From Megalobrama amblycephala (Eukaryota; Chordata; Actinopteri; Cypriniformes; Xenocyprididae): a stretch of DNA of 64,000 bases. Under the pieces are notes generated by a model. It was not told the origin of the DNA. It worked only from the letters and a program-made list of their open reading frames with translations, and did not search any database. How positions within the stretch are numbered: position 1 is the first letter of the stretch; each line of letters opens with the position of its first letter. The stretch covers positions 35,085,396 to 35,149,395 of the forward strand of contig NC_063054.1 in the NCBI RefSeq assembly GCF_018812025.1, given 5' to 3'. This document shows positions 10,664 to 21,185 of this stretch, one piece after another. A program made the position numbers and the translations under genes.

Positions 10664-10962
10664 ACACAATCAGATCTCTCGAGATCTCAGCATCTTCACT
10701 TTTTACAATCCAGTTTGACTATTTCTTACATACAAAAGTTATTATTGAGAATTATCAGAGGTTTAGATGGTGATGTTTTATTGAAAATAATAAAGGTTGA
10801 AGTCGCCATTATGGGGATTGGTGTTTGCTTTATTTGGGCTCTTGATCCTTGACTTTTTCACATTAACCCGGGAGCATACTGTGTGATTTATAGTCCTTTA
10901 CGATTGTTGCTTGTCAGGCTGTATGAACATGATCCTCATGTCACACTGTGGGATCTCAGCTG
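10664..10962. other. Duplicon spacer left of Ngaro
   Basis: Paralogous to 664-727 joined to 2650-2880, without the L1 insertion, so it serves as the L1 empty site. It ends inside the left half of the MITE described at 2783-2983, where the Ngaro sequence begins. Confidence 0.7.
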
Positions 10963-11051
10963 TCATGTATGTCAGACTTAAAAATGGATGCATGCATGAA
11001 AACTTGTACATCATCAATCCATACACGTTCAGTGACTGTGAGCTGTGAGCT

Positions 11052-11301
11052 GGACGGAGACAGAGAAAACCTATGCATGGCTGGGAGGGCTCTTGCTGCA
11101 TCCAACGGGAGATCAAGACTCACTGCATTGGACGGGTAAGCCTCGCCGGATGGAGAAAAGAGAAAACATGGAAGCTCTCCCGGGAGAGCTCTTGCAGTGT
11201 CCGCTGTGAGATAAATACTCGTTGGATGGAGAAAGAGAAAACCTATGCATGACTGGGTGGGCTCTTGCTGCATCCAACGGGAGATCAAGACTCACTGCAT
11301 T
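11052..11301. repeat. Direct repeats at the Ngaro 3' end
   Basis: Two 78-bp near-identical direct repeats (11052-11129 and 11224-11301) share GAGAAAACCTATGCATG and CTCTTGCTGCATCCAACGGG; a diverged third partial copy begins about 11148. The right-hand copy overlaps the end of the recombinase reading frame. Ngaro elements carry split direct repeats used in circular-intermediate integration; these may be that feature, although a local tandem duplication is equally possible. Confidence 0.75.
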
Positions 11302-12640
11302 TTTGTGAAATCGGCTGGTTCTGATGTAGCTTTGGAAAGCATCTGAGGACCATCTCCTGAGAGCCTGGATCTGCTGCTGGGAAAGGCCTTATGGGGCTGC
11401 CAAGGTTGCTGCCCCAAAGCGGAAAGAGTGACTGGAGTAATTTTTTGCTGGGATGCCTGACTGTTGAAGAATGGATTTGAGGTGCTTTTGAAACCAAAAG
11501 CATGTAACAGGTTTGTTGGAGTCATCTATGGAGAGGGTTCGTAAGGGGATTTAGCCTGAGAGTTTCTTAATTGGAGGTACACAAAAATGGACTGGTATGG
11601 TTGGATTGGTGAAGAAAGGTTAAAAATATATATAAATGAAGTGACCTTTATTTTAGCTTGGTCTGTCTTGCTTTGTTTAATTAAGTATGAGATATGTATC
11701 ATTATCGATATGTATGCATCGTTATGGAGAACTGATCAGTCTGAAGGCAGGAACACACCAAGCCGACAGTCGGCCGTCGGGCAGTTTTTCTTCATCGGCC
11801 GACTAAGTTTTCTCAGTGTGTTCTGCATCGTCGGCTGAAGTTGGTCCTCGTCGGCTTTTTTTCAGCCGATTCGAAATGTTGAATCCGCGTCTGAGCTCGT
11901 CGGTCCGCCGGGCCATCTGATCATTCTGATTGGCTGTTCGGATTCGGAAAGGCATTTCATCTCATGCAGGCGCAGAACTGACGTGCTACTTGGTCGTCTG
12001 CTGTTTAGCGTTGTTTTGGGGTGTCAGGACAACTTTGGACACAAACGCTGCCGACGTGAGCCAACCCCACAGTCTGCTTTGGTCGCCACTAGTTTGTTGG
12101 TGTCGGCTTGGTGTGTTCTGGCCTTAAGATGGTGTGGTGGATTTTCGGATCGAATTGGGAAGTGATAGCGAGTTCCGAGCATCTAAGAAAATCAAAAAAG
12201 GCTAGAATAAACAGTGTCGAGCATGCAGGCAGTATTGAGAGGCCGGTAGCCTGAGCGGAGGGTATGAATGCATTTTGTGAGAATGTCTAGTGTTATAGGC
12301 TGGGATTGTTGAATCCCTTTGATTAGGAGGGGGGTTTGTGAATTATTTATTTCAGTGGAGGGAGTGCCGTATATCAATTTGTGAAAAAAATTGGATGCCG
12401 CTCAGGTAGCCTTTGATGGACCCAACTTGGAGGCCTTTGACACTGTTGAGATAGGAGATGAAAGAGGTGATTGAAAGGAGAGAGAAATCAGGGAACGGTG
12501 TGTTTTGTGAAAAGTGGAATGCTTTAAAACATTTCCATGCTGTCACATAAGATTGGAGTTTCCTGGGGGAAACTGCTTGGAAGACTGTGTTGAGCGACGC
12601 ATCGAGGAGGGGTTTCAATGAGTGAGTTACAGGAATATAA
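11286..12640 (-). pseudogene. Ngaro tyrosine recombinase, interrupted
   Basis: The N-terminal core-binding part reads SYVTAWKCFKAFHF and ISYLNSVKGLQVGSIKGYL (about 12400-12600). The catalytic part is visible in pieces: FDFLRCSE with the first Arg near 12180, SHSFR (the HxxR box) near 11425, and a candidate nucleophile in SYIRT near 11327. A MITE at 11743-12126 splits the gene after the first Arg box. A stop lies at 11389-11391 between HxxR and the Tyr, with at least one more further upstream. Not functional. Confidence 0.8.
11743..12126. mobile_element. MITE inserted in the Ngaro recombinase
   Basis: About 384 bp with inverted termini: AAGGCAGGAACACACCAAGC at the left, and the reverse complement of GCTTGGTGTGTTCTGGCCTT at the right, plus internal CGGCCGA-rich palindromic sequence. 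It separates recombinase segments that are contiguous in an intact element. No clear target duplication, so superfamily is left open. Confidence 0.75.
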
Positions 12641-13994
12641 GTTCTGAAAAGTGAGGTACTGGAGTTGGGAATTGGTCCACCTCTGGAGCCAGCACCCTGA
12701 ATTTCTGGAACAGAAAGCAAGACAGAGAGTCAGCAATTTGGTTTTCTGACCCGGGGACATGTTTGGCAATTATGATAAATTGGTTGAATGCTGAGATCCA
12801 GATTAGACGTCTTAAAAATGGCATCAGAGCGAGTGAATTGGAACGGCCTTTATTAATGCACTGGACTGTTGCTTCGTTGTTGCAAAGCACTAAATACTGC
12901 TAGCAGTTCATTCTTCCCCCACAAGAAGGCTGCTACTACAAGAGGGTAGAACTCAAATAGCGCTGAGGACTGTGATATGTCCTGAATTTGCGGGGGCCAT
13001 GGAGACGCAAAGCAGCATCCTTGGTAAAAACCCCCGAAGCCTACTGAGGGGGCTGCGTCTGTGAACAGATGGATATCCATGGGGGAAGAGATGAGATTAT
13101 TATAGAAAAAAGATAGGCCGTTCCACTGTTTAAGGAATGTTATCCATAACCTAAGTTCATCGCGGCACACCTGAGTTATGGAAATTAAGTCCTCTAGCAC
13201 GTGAACCAAAGAGGTGAGTGAGAGGAGAAGCGCGACGAAAGGGTGGCCTTGTGGAATGAAGTGCATGGCGAAGTTTAAGTGGCCGAGCAGGAACAGGAGT
13301 TTGCATTTTGAACAATTTGAACTGTCTAGGAGGGTAGAAGAGACAAGGATTATCCTATCATATTTTTCTTTGGGCAGGGAAGTCTGGTAGTTTACAGAAT
13401 CCAAGTTAATTCCAAGGAATTCGCTGGATGTGGTGGGACCCATTGTTTTTTCCTGGGCAATGAGAATTCCAAGCTCGGAAAAAACTTTTTGAACTGTGAA
13501 GATATGAGCAGCTGGGATGGCATTGGGGGGCAAAAGATTAGAAAATTGTCTACCAGGTGAATGAGGTGAGGAATTGCTTAATTGTTTGACAAAATCCAAC
13601 AGACGGCTTCTAATAACATGTCGAAAATTTTGGGGCTGCTTTTGCATCCGTACATTAAGCGAACGGTGAAATAGAATTTCTCGTGCCAGCGCACCCTGAA
13701 TAAGTGCCATGAATCAGGATGAATGGGCATCACTTTGAAAGCAGACATGAAGTCGATTTTGGCAAGCCAAGCGGGGCGACCCACAACTTTTATCATTTTA
13801 TATCAATTGCATGATCTGTCGTGGTATTTGAGAGAGAATTCATCGAGTGGAATCAAGCTATTTATGCTTGGGAATGGGAAATTATGCAGAGCTGACAGAT
13901 TGATTATAAGGCGATATTTTTTTCTTGCCTGAAAATTTTCTCGTAGCCAATCCAATGGGGCTGATACAAAAAATGTTGAATGGTGGGTTGTCAA
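12627..13994 (-). pseudogene. Ngaro reverse transcriptase / RNase H, inactivated
   Basis: The RT begins near 13960 (KYRLIINLSALHNFPFPS), followed by AKIDFMSAFKVMPIHP and LMYGCKSSPKIFD. At the active-site box the sequence reads LVDNFL (codons at about 13545-13553) where two Asp are expected, so the second catalytic Asp is Asn. A stop precedes it (CWILSNN-stop). RNase H follows with HLFTDAAPSVGFGG near 13050-13090, SALFEFYPLV near 12950, and KHVPGSENQIADSLS near 12750. Frame changes occur between segments. No activity expected. Confidence 0.85.
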
Positions 13995-14199
13995 AAAGGC
14001 TGATCATGAAACCTGACTCAACTTCTTTTTTAATCAGGCTCTTTATGACATCGGGCTCAGTGAGAGCGGATTGGAGATTATTATAGATGATGTTTTGGGA
14101 GAGTGGGCATTCCACGGCGGGTTTAATACTATGTTTGAGACCAGACAGCAGATAATCAGTGAATTCATTGTCCAGGTGGTGAGCTATTTCAATAGAAAG

Positions 14200-15862
14200 A
14201 TGAGAATTATTCACAGGAGTCGATAAGTAATTTTTTGTTTTTTTATTAGCAGCTTTAAACACAGGGCATACAGGACGGGCATGAGCACTGCCACAGAAGT
14301 TGCAGATGTGCAAATACCGACAACGTTGTCTGGTGCACATGGCGATATTTAAGTTATTGCAGGGTTTTCTGTTATCTGCAGAGGAAGATGCTCTGCGTCT
14401 GAAGTCAGAGTCGTATGGATTGGTAGTTGCTGGTCTTGGAACGTAGCTGGTGGATTTAACAAAGGCTGTGTCCGGGCAGTGGAGAATGGAGGGTTGATTT
14501 GTGAGCATGCGACAGTAGAATGTGCTACTGACCTGCAAACATTGCATGAATATTCCTGCTGCCTAGGAATACTCTGCTGTGCAAGTCAGGGTCAAGTGCA
14601 CCCCAGTAAGGGCACTGGTTCCACTGGGCAACCCTGACAGCGCACTTAGCAGAGAAAAGCTTGTGGTAAGTGTAGAAATGCCCTCCCCCAAAGGACAACA
14701 CGAGCTCAGCCATGAGAGTTAGGCAATCGTTCAGTTTGCGCCGCCTATGGGGGAAGGCTGAACAAATTACTTCTGTGAAATGGCTGAACACAATGGTGAA
14801 TTCAGAAAAAGAAAGTACTGTAAACGTGATGGATGTATGTTTTGATTTTTTAACATGACAGAAAAATCCCCGGAGTCTATCTGGTGGTTAGAGTCCCCTA
14901 CTGGAAGCTGTGAGAGAAGGTTTGCAAGATCTACATCCGCACCTGTCAGGATCTGTGCTCGGATGTTGTGAGCCACTGGAAGTGGTTCCGAGGTGACTGC
15001 TTTTGATGGGACGGGCATTGGAGTTGCTGTGAACAGAGAATACTGAGGTTTTGACTGTAGGAGAGGATTGTAAGGAAGAGAAGCCGGGGCCGCGAGTGTT
15101 GGCGGAGGCAGCCTCACGATTGAGTCAGCCTGTGGGGCTTGTGGAGGAAAATTGAGAGAAGTGAAAGAGGGAAATCGAGGAAAGGACTGAGATGTGTAGG
15201 CCTGCGTTGCATGCAGAGGCAGCCTCATGCTTGCTTGTGTTGCTGGAGCTGCAGGCCACTGGAAAGGGGAAGGGGTTTGCGGCAGACGGAGAAAGATGAT
15301 GGAATGCTTGAGCCAGCCTCATGCTAGCATCTGCTATGGGAGCTGAAGGCCACTGCAAAGGAAAGGGGTTAGAAACAGCAGGAGGAAAAAACTGAGAGGC
15401 TGAGGGAGTGCCGGTGGGACCAGTTGCATATAGTGCTGCGGCAGGAAGAGCCGTGGTGAAAGGCTGAGCCGAAGCAGGAGGTGCATGATGCCTCGCGGCA
15501 GAATCTGTGGCGCGGCCCAGTCTTGCCGAAGGCCCAGCGCTGCGGCCCGAAGCATGCAGAGTGCCGGATCTTGTGTGGGAGGAAGGTGGTGGTGTTGGGA
15601 GAGGAGATTTTGAGGCTTCGCGGGATTTGGTTTGCCTGTTGGATGCCTTGGAGGCTGGGGTGAACTTAGGTGAAAGGTTGGCTGATTGCAAAGTAATGTA
15701 TAGTTTGTATAAATCCGCTTTGTTCATCCTGCGCGAAGGCTGAACGTCAGAATTAATCAGTGCTTGCCTCAAACTCAAAACTGTCCACTTCCCAATAGGC
15801 GGAATCGTTGGCACGGCCGAAGAATAAGAGGACGCCGGAGAGGGAGCTGGAATTCTCGCCAT
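14200..15862 (-). pseudogene. Ngaro gag-like ORF, frameshifted
   Basis: It probably starts at the ATG complementary to 15860-15862 (MARIPAPSPASS). The N-terminal region contains an SAP-like helix (SLRQALINSDVQPSRRMNKA, DLYKLY), followed by a long Ser/Pro/Ala-rich stretch, a conserved middle part (about 14525-14791, GGGHFYTYHKLFSAKCAVRV) and a Cys/His cluster near 14270-14345 (CRYLHICNFCGSAHARPVC) that could bind nucleic acid. The pieces lie in different frames. Overlapping open frames to about 16126 upstream are probably leader sequence. Confidence 0.75.
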
Positions 15863-16207
15863 GGTGGCGAGGGTAGGCCTCAGCGTCTTGGTGAGCATGA
15901 GGTTGATCGGGCAGGCCAGTGGCCACGAAAAGAAGCCTGGGGCTCGGGTGCGGTGTTGGGCCGGCAGTTTGCGGCACAGGATCCAGAGAAAAGTCAGGCT
16001 CGTCGACGGATGGGAAAAGCTGAAGCTGAGACATAGTAGCAAAACGGGCAAACCAAAATGCTGATGAACTGTCAGTCGAACAGAGGTAAGTCTGCTGTAT
16101 TTATGCCTCTTGTCATTGGTTTGCATTGATTAACTGAATGCTCTCCACCTGAGCTGATTTGGTTAATTATCTGCACCTGTTCCTCCCAAACATTGTTAAT
16201 AAAACAT

Positions 16208-16450
16208 CATATTTGGAACCTCTAATTTGTTGGCTGTGTATGCACCTGTACAGGCTGTGTTTTTGTCATGTCATTTTTATTGTTACTCAAAAGCAAGGCC
16301 ATAGTCTTGAACATTGGGAGGACTAATAAAACGGTAAAGGAAATTCTATGTGTCTAATTTTAGTTGGGAAATAATCAGTCTGAACTATTTGCTTACAATA
16401 TTTGGATTTTTTTTTTTTTTTTTTTAGCCTATGTTTTGTATGAATTTTAT
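16208..16450. other. TAAR upstream spacer resumes
   Basis: From TCATATTTGGAACCTC the sequence is collinear with 3262 onward, upstream of the TAAR at 3785; this marks the right edge of the Ngaro insertion. Holds a poly-T run near 16408. No gene seen. Confidence 0.7.
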
Positions 16451-16465
16451 GTGACACTACTCAGT

Positions 16466-16625
16466 CGATCTCCCAGCTGTATGTTCTTCTCCCTTGATGC
16501 TGCCGGTCTTGGAAAGAGTCAACATGTCAAGTGTATAAAAAGGCAGCATAGATTGTAGCACATCTTTATTGTTGAGCCTCCAGGAGTGACTGTGTTTCAG
16601 TGAGGAGCAGTTCAGAGCTGTTGGG
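16466..16625 (+). promoter_or_regulatory. TAAR promoter block with TATA box
   Basis: Same block as at 3569: CTCCCAGCTGTATG, CCCTTGATGCTGCC, GGAAAGAGTCAACATG, then TATAAAAAGG at 16534-16543, 183 bp before the ATG. The leader contains a short uORF (ATG TAT ACA TTG...) and a second ATG whose frame overlaps the receptor start out of frame. Confidence 0.7.
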
Positions 16626-16716
16626 GTGACAAATAGCATCTTCAGAGATCTGTGGTTATGTATACATTGAACTTTATTTGACACTATGTTTGGATGTTTT
16701 TTCCAAGTACTTCATT

Positions 16717-17697
16717 ATGAATCTCACAGCAGTGAACCAAACTGATGGCTGTCAGGAATATTTCTGTCCAGAGAGATCTGTTTCTTTATCTGTCTATGTG
16801 ATTCAGTATGTGGCCGCAGCAGCTGTGGCTCTTCTGACCGTGTGTGGAAACCTGCTGGTCATCATCTCTGTTAGTCACTTCAAGCAGCTCCACACACCTG
16901 CTAACATCCTCATCCTCTCTTTGGCTGTGTCTGATCTGCTGGTCGGAGTTTTTGTGATGCCACTTCATTTGCCTTGGCTCATCGAGTCTTGTTGGATTTT
17001 TGGACCAGTGATGTGCTCATTTTTAAAATTTGTGAATTTTCAAGCAACAAGCGTGTCTGTTCACACTGTGACTCTAATCGCAGTTGATCGGTTTTTGGCT
17101 TTAAGTTATCCTTTTTTTTACTCTGAGAAAATCTCACCCTCTGTGATCTGCATTGCAACTTTATTTAACTGGCTGTTTTCACTCCTTTATAACATCACTC
17201 TTCTTTTCATTAATGGAAACTTCACTGATGTCACATGTCCAGGAGAATGTGTTTATAATATAGATGAGGTTTCATCCTTCATTGATCTCCTGGTTGTGTT
17301 TCTTGTGCCATGTACACTCATCATAATATTATACACTCATGTTTTTGTCATTGCTAAGAAACATGCGACTGCTATAAGAGCCCTTCAGGTTCACAACAGC
17401 ACCTCTAAAAACAGAGTCAGTGACAAATCAGAGCGAAAAGCTGCGATTCTGCTGGGGATTCTGGTCTTTGTGTTTCTTCTGTGTTTACTGCCATATTACA
17501 TTTGTTCTTTAGTGGTTTCATATAGTAATGCTGATGTGTTTTATTTCAGAGATCTTACTGTAATATCTTTCTTCCTGAACTCCACCATTAATCCCATCAT
17601 TTATGCCTTATTCTATCCCTGGTTTCAGAAAAGCTTAAAATTAATTTTCACATTTAAAGTGTTTAATAAAGACTCCTCTCTGATGAATGTGCAATAA
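16717..17697 (+). CDS. taar: Trace amine-associated receptor, non-classical (Asp5.42) type
   Basis: Intact single-exon receptor of 326 residues. N-glycosylation sites NLT and NQT lie at residues 2-9 and another (NFT) in extracellular loop 2. Seven hydrophobic segments are visible, with GN in TM1, SDLL in TM2, DRF at the end of TM3, LCLLPYY in TM6 and the TAAR TM7 signature (NSTINP...WF). Asn3.32 replaces Asp3.32 (KFVNFQ) and Asp5.42 is present (SFIDLLVVFLVP). The start is set by alignment with paralogues (MNLTAVNQ); the frame is open upstream but without an in-frame ATG. This copy differs from its neighbours mainly around extracellular loop 1 (CWIFGPV), loop 2 (YNIDEVSS) and the top of TM6-TM7. 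Confidence 0.94.
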   Translation: MNLTAVNQTDGCQEYFCPERSVSLSVYVIQYVAAAAVALLTVCGNLLVIISVSHFKQLHTPANILILSLAVSDLLVGVFVMPLHLPWLIESCWIFGPVMCSFLKFVNFQATSVSVHTVTLIAVDRFLALSYPFFYSEKISPSVICIATLFNWLFSLLYNITLLFINGNFTDVTCPGECVYNIDEVSSFIDLLVVFLVPCTLIIILYTHVFVIAKKHATAIRALQVHNSTSKNRVSDKSERKAAILLGILVFVFLLCLLPYYICSLVVSYSNADVFYFRDLTVISFFLNSTINPIIYALFYPWFQKSLKLIFTFKVFNKDSSLMNVQ

Positions 17698-18035
17698 ATC
17701 ATTGAATGTAGGACAAAAAATGTCCTCTTTTTTTCTACGTTATTTCAGGTGTACTTTAATGCCTTTTCTTCATTTTTTTGTTTGTTTTTAAACCTGACTG
17801 TGAAGACATGGATGTTGCTTTCAGTCATACCAGTATTGTATAACAATATGAGTGGGTGAATTTTTTTTCTTTTACGTCAACTCACTTATTTCTATGTAAT
17901 AAAAGGAAATGTTGAATATAATGGTATATACTGTATATATAGTGTGTATACTGTATATACTGTGCATGTACTTATGTAAGTGTTAGTGGCAGTAAGAGCA
18001 CAATTACCTATAAATATTTTTGTACATAATTACTT
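17698..18035. other. TAAR 3' flank, duplicon C
   Basis: Closely paralogous to 23336-23700 and 28662-29040. Contains a likely poly-A signal AATAAA near 17897 and short TA-rich variation near 17930-17970. No gene. Confidence 0.65.
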
Positions 18036-18255
18036 AAAGCGAGTGACACCGGAAGCCTTGAACATTCAAGTTGCAAATGCTGCATTAACTCTTGTGTTAA
18101 AAAGTGTCACTTTTTACAAACTGTACTGATTCAGTGACAGTGTGCAAGCAATTATGTTTAACACATTTCTGTATTTACAGCAAAGCAAAATTATTAGTAT
18201 TTCTATGCTGGTGTAACCACTGCCTTGAGCATGAGGGACCAAGATCACAATTTAA
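18036..18255 (-). repeat. Inverted copy of the duplicon segment found at 23701 and 29038
   Basis: This ~220-bp segment is the reverse complement of 23701-23921 and 29038-29271, while both flanks (CATAATTACTTAA to the left, TTTTAGCTGTACAAAAACAG to the right) are collinear in all three duplicons. Short inverted repeats ACTTAA/TTAAGT sit at the breakpoints. It is best read as a microinversion between recently duplicated TAAR units. Confidence 0.88.
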
Positions 18256-20099
18256 GTTATTTTTAGCTGTACAAAAACAGCTCATTATGCTGCTTGATAT
18301 TGCAAACTGGTATTTCTTATCATATTATTTTAATGTAATAAAAAACATTAATGTATAAACATTTTAAATTATTTCATGTTTTTACAATTTGTTTATTGTT
18401 GTAATATTGTTTTTGTATTTTGTTACAATATGTAATACTATTATAAGTGATTGCATTCACTCGAAATATTAGTGCATTTCCAGTAAATAAAATGTAATGG
18501 TGAAATCAGGTATTATGACTAATATACAGTATATACAGTATATAGTAGTTTAAAGTAAAAAAACCTCTATTCTTTAATTTGTCCCCTTTAAATAACATTA
18601 AAAAAAATAATGTCAGAAAGATATCAATACCAGTAGTGATGTTGCTGGACACCGTGTCATCAGTGCCCCCACATATAGTATGCCAGAGTGTTTACCTGCT
18701 CCCAAATTCACGTATATGATAAATTGATTTCAATCAAAGGAACTGATTGAAACACACTCTAGCTAAATGTTTTGGCCAATCCTCAGCCTGATCACAGGCT
18801 CTACTCTTCATCACAATGGTAACCCCTGAAAATAATCAAAACCCCCGACATAACCAAAACCCTTAAATTGTGTCATTAATTACTCACCCTCATGTCGTTC
18901 CACACCCGTAAACCTTTGTTCTTCTTTGGAACACAAATTAAGATGTTTTTGATCAAATCTGATGGCTCAGTGAGGCCTCTATTGCCAGCTCATTAGCAAC
19001 ATTAGCAACAGCTTATTGCAAGATCATTAACACTTTCAGATAAACCAGAAAGCTACTGAAGACATGAGGGTGAGTAATTAATGACAGAATTTTCATTTTT
19101 TGGTGAACTAATCCTTTAACCTTGAACAAAAAAAAAAAACACAAAATAATTTTAACATTTACTTTCCTTTAACGGTCCGAAGCAAAGCATACTGGGAACT
19201 AGAAATCCACTGTAACTCGTTCAGTTTGATTTCTGCTTAAAATAATCAGTTCATGTGTTCAAATAACTTTTTTCTCTTAAAGTGCCACTATTGTGGCATT
19301 TTAAAGGTTCTACAATAGGTTTACATGCATCCAAGATTGAAAACATTTAACATTTTTCTTCTCATAATATATATTGCAGCATCACCTGAAGTGTCAGAAA
19401 CAGATTGATCGAGGATTCAGTCTTTCTAAACTCCGCCTTTACACTGCTTACTCTGCTCTGATTAGTCTACATGTCGGAAACAAAACGTCTAATACCACAT
19501 CTGAATTTCAGCTCCGGAGACTTTCTCTGCACTTGATACCCAGTGATATGAACAGTAACAATGACATTGGTTTTACTGTATCATTTTGAGCGCAAGTCCT
19601 CATCCTTTGGAAGTGCATGGAAAGTGGATTTGTTTTTGCAGCGCAGAAAACAGCATCTTCTCAACATGTCGTCAAAGTAGATGTCATTCGTTGGTAGCCA
19701 ATGTAGGCCATAGTCTGGCAATAAGCAAATTTGTTACAATTTGTTAATTTCATTTAGTACATTTGACTGTTAGGTTTTACATCGCAGTGCTTGTCCATGT
19801 CAAAATGTTTAAGATAGCCAATCAAGTCAAAGGAGGTGGGATTTACTGTTCACAGAAACTGAGCTTGAAGAATGCTTCATATCGTGACCGCATTACCGTC
19901 AGGTGTGCATTATTTTTCTAATAATTCAACGGCCAGTTGTCAGTTATTACTCACATATATGATGTGCCTTTGAGCATAACATAGTTGAGATGAGAAATGA
20001 AATGCCAGTGGACAACATGTAAAAGACAGTCATGCTGGTCTATGCCTGGAAAGCTCTGGGCCAGATGTGTATGGGACGCTTGAGGAAACCAGCAGCAAA
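18256..20099. other. Duplicon C spacer with MITE fragment
   Basis: No gene seen. The left 850 bp are collinear with 23922-24730. About 18868-19118 is a truncated copy of the TTAA-bounded repeat whose ends read ...ACTCACCCTCATGTCGTTCC... and GGTGAACTAATCCTTTAA. About 19145-19260 is paralogous to 31885-32010 in duplicon E, and later parts contain other repeat fragments. Confidence 0.6.
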
Positions 20100-20240
20100 A
20101 ACCAGTAGCGATCAACCTGAAGCTTTCACCCGCACACCCACTAAAGCTAAGCAGGGTTGAGTCTGGGCAGTACTTGGATGGGAAACTGCCTGGGAAGACT
20201 AGGTTGCTACTGGAAGAGGTGTTAGTGAGGCCAGCAGGGG
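20100..20240 (+). mobile_element. 5S rRNA-derived SINE (SINE3-like)
   Basis: The stretch AAGCTAAGCAGGGTTGAG followed by GTACTTGGATGGGAAACTGC and CCTGGGAAGACTAGGT matches the internal promoter half of 5S rRNA (box A, intermediate element, box C), as in 5S-derived SINE3 elements of fish. The 5' portion of 5S is not recognisable, and a tetranucleotide microsatellite follows directly. Not an rRNA gene. Confidence 0.75.
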
Positions 20241-20249
20241 GTGTTGTTC

Positions 20250-20320
20250 ATCCATCCATCCATCCATCTATCCATCTATCTATCTATATATCTGTCTGTC
20301 TGTGTCTATCTATCTATTTA
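20250..20320. repeat. ATCC/ATCT tetranucleotide microsatellite
   Basis: Runs of CATC, TATC and TGTC tetramers immediately 3' of the 5S-derived SINE. A short Ser/Ile-rich reading frame through it is not credible. Confidence 0.9.
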
Positions 20321-20635
20321 ACTATAACTAACTTAGAGGCACACAGCTTTAGATGAAATCAATCAATACTTTATTTCTTTCATAGATCTTATTGAGAATT
20401 AACAGAGGTTTAGATGTTGATATTTTATTGAAACAGATTTTGTGGCCCAGATAGGGTACACTGTAAACCCTAATAAGTCAACAGAACTCAGAAATTTGAG
20501 GAAACCAGTTGTCTCATTTTTAAGTTAACAAACTCCAAGATTAAGTAAACAGAACTTAACATTTTGATTCTGCGCTACATAAACACTAAATGATAAACTA
20601 TCTAATATATTGACTGGTCTAAATTATATATTTAA

Positions 20636-21181
20636 AGGTGCTAAAGAGGATGTTTTGTTTTATACATTTTAGCAATATTACTTGAAACTGTCTTTACTAA
20701 CTGATAAAAGACTATTTATTAGGTGCACTGGAATTAATAATATTAATATACATCATCTGTGCACGAGGTAGGGCCTTAAAAACATCAGCCAATCGTTTAC
20801 GCAATCATCGTATAAACGATTGGCCCTCTGGCTTGTCAATCACTGCCATGACGTTCCTTGTGAGAGACGAGCGCAGCTGCGCGCTCCAGTAACTTTCCAC
20901 ACTCCACAGGCGCCGCATGAAATGTTTTTGTCAGGAGACAGGAGTAACAACTGCAGATTATGAGTTACCTGCGGTGAGTCTGACATAATGAATCCACTAA
21001 CACGACACAGCGAATGCCAGTGGTAAACACTCATGTTCCAATACTCGTGCACGAGTTTTGGGAGGCGTTCCTTTGAAATGAGCTGTGAAGGAGGGGGGTT
21101 GTTCTTACGCATGCGCTCATTTCAAAAACTCACTAACAGTCTTTGGTTTCTCAGTCGACGAAAATATCCTCTTTAGCACCT
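20636..21181. mobile_element. TTAA-target MITE, 546 bp
   Basis: Bounded by TTAA at 20632-20635 and 21182-21185. Terminal inverted repeats of about 20 bp: AGGTGCTAAAGAGGATGTTT at the left, and the reverse complement of ATATCCTCTTTAGCACCT at the right. The paralogous site near 32215 has a single TTAA and no insert (ATATTTTAATTGCATAAACA). TTAA target use points to the piggyBac/Kolobok type of mechanism. No transposase. Confidence 0.88.
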
Positions 21182-21185
21182 TTAA

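Larger units (their letters stand above)
10963..16207 (-). mobile_element. Ngaro-type tyrosine-recombinase retrotransposon, degenerate
   Basis: Read on the - strand, in order: gag-like region (about 15862 to 14200), reverse transcriptase and RNase H (about 13994 to 12627), tyrosine recombinase (about 12640 to 11286), then 78-bp direct repeats near the 3' end. Using a tyrosine recombinase instead of a DDE integrase, with an SAP-like gag motif (MNKADLYKLY), identifies the DIRS/Ngaro group, and the RT sequence resembles fish Ngaro. Frameshifts and stops occur in every region and a MITE splits the recombinase. The ~375 bp between the flanks in the sister spacer (2884-3258) are missing here, so the insertion was accompanied or followed by a deletion. 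Confidence 0.85.

Noticed and set aside
15125..16126. Full 333-codon frame as a gene on its own
   Set aside because: It covers the Ngaro gag region; the first ~88 codons have no similarity to gag and precede a better ATG at 15862.
20145..20225. 5S rRNA gene
   Set aside because: Only the 3' promoter-containing part resembles 5S and it is diverged, with a SINE-like context and a microsatellite tail.
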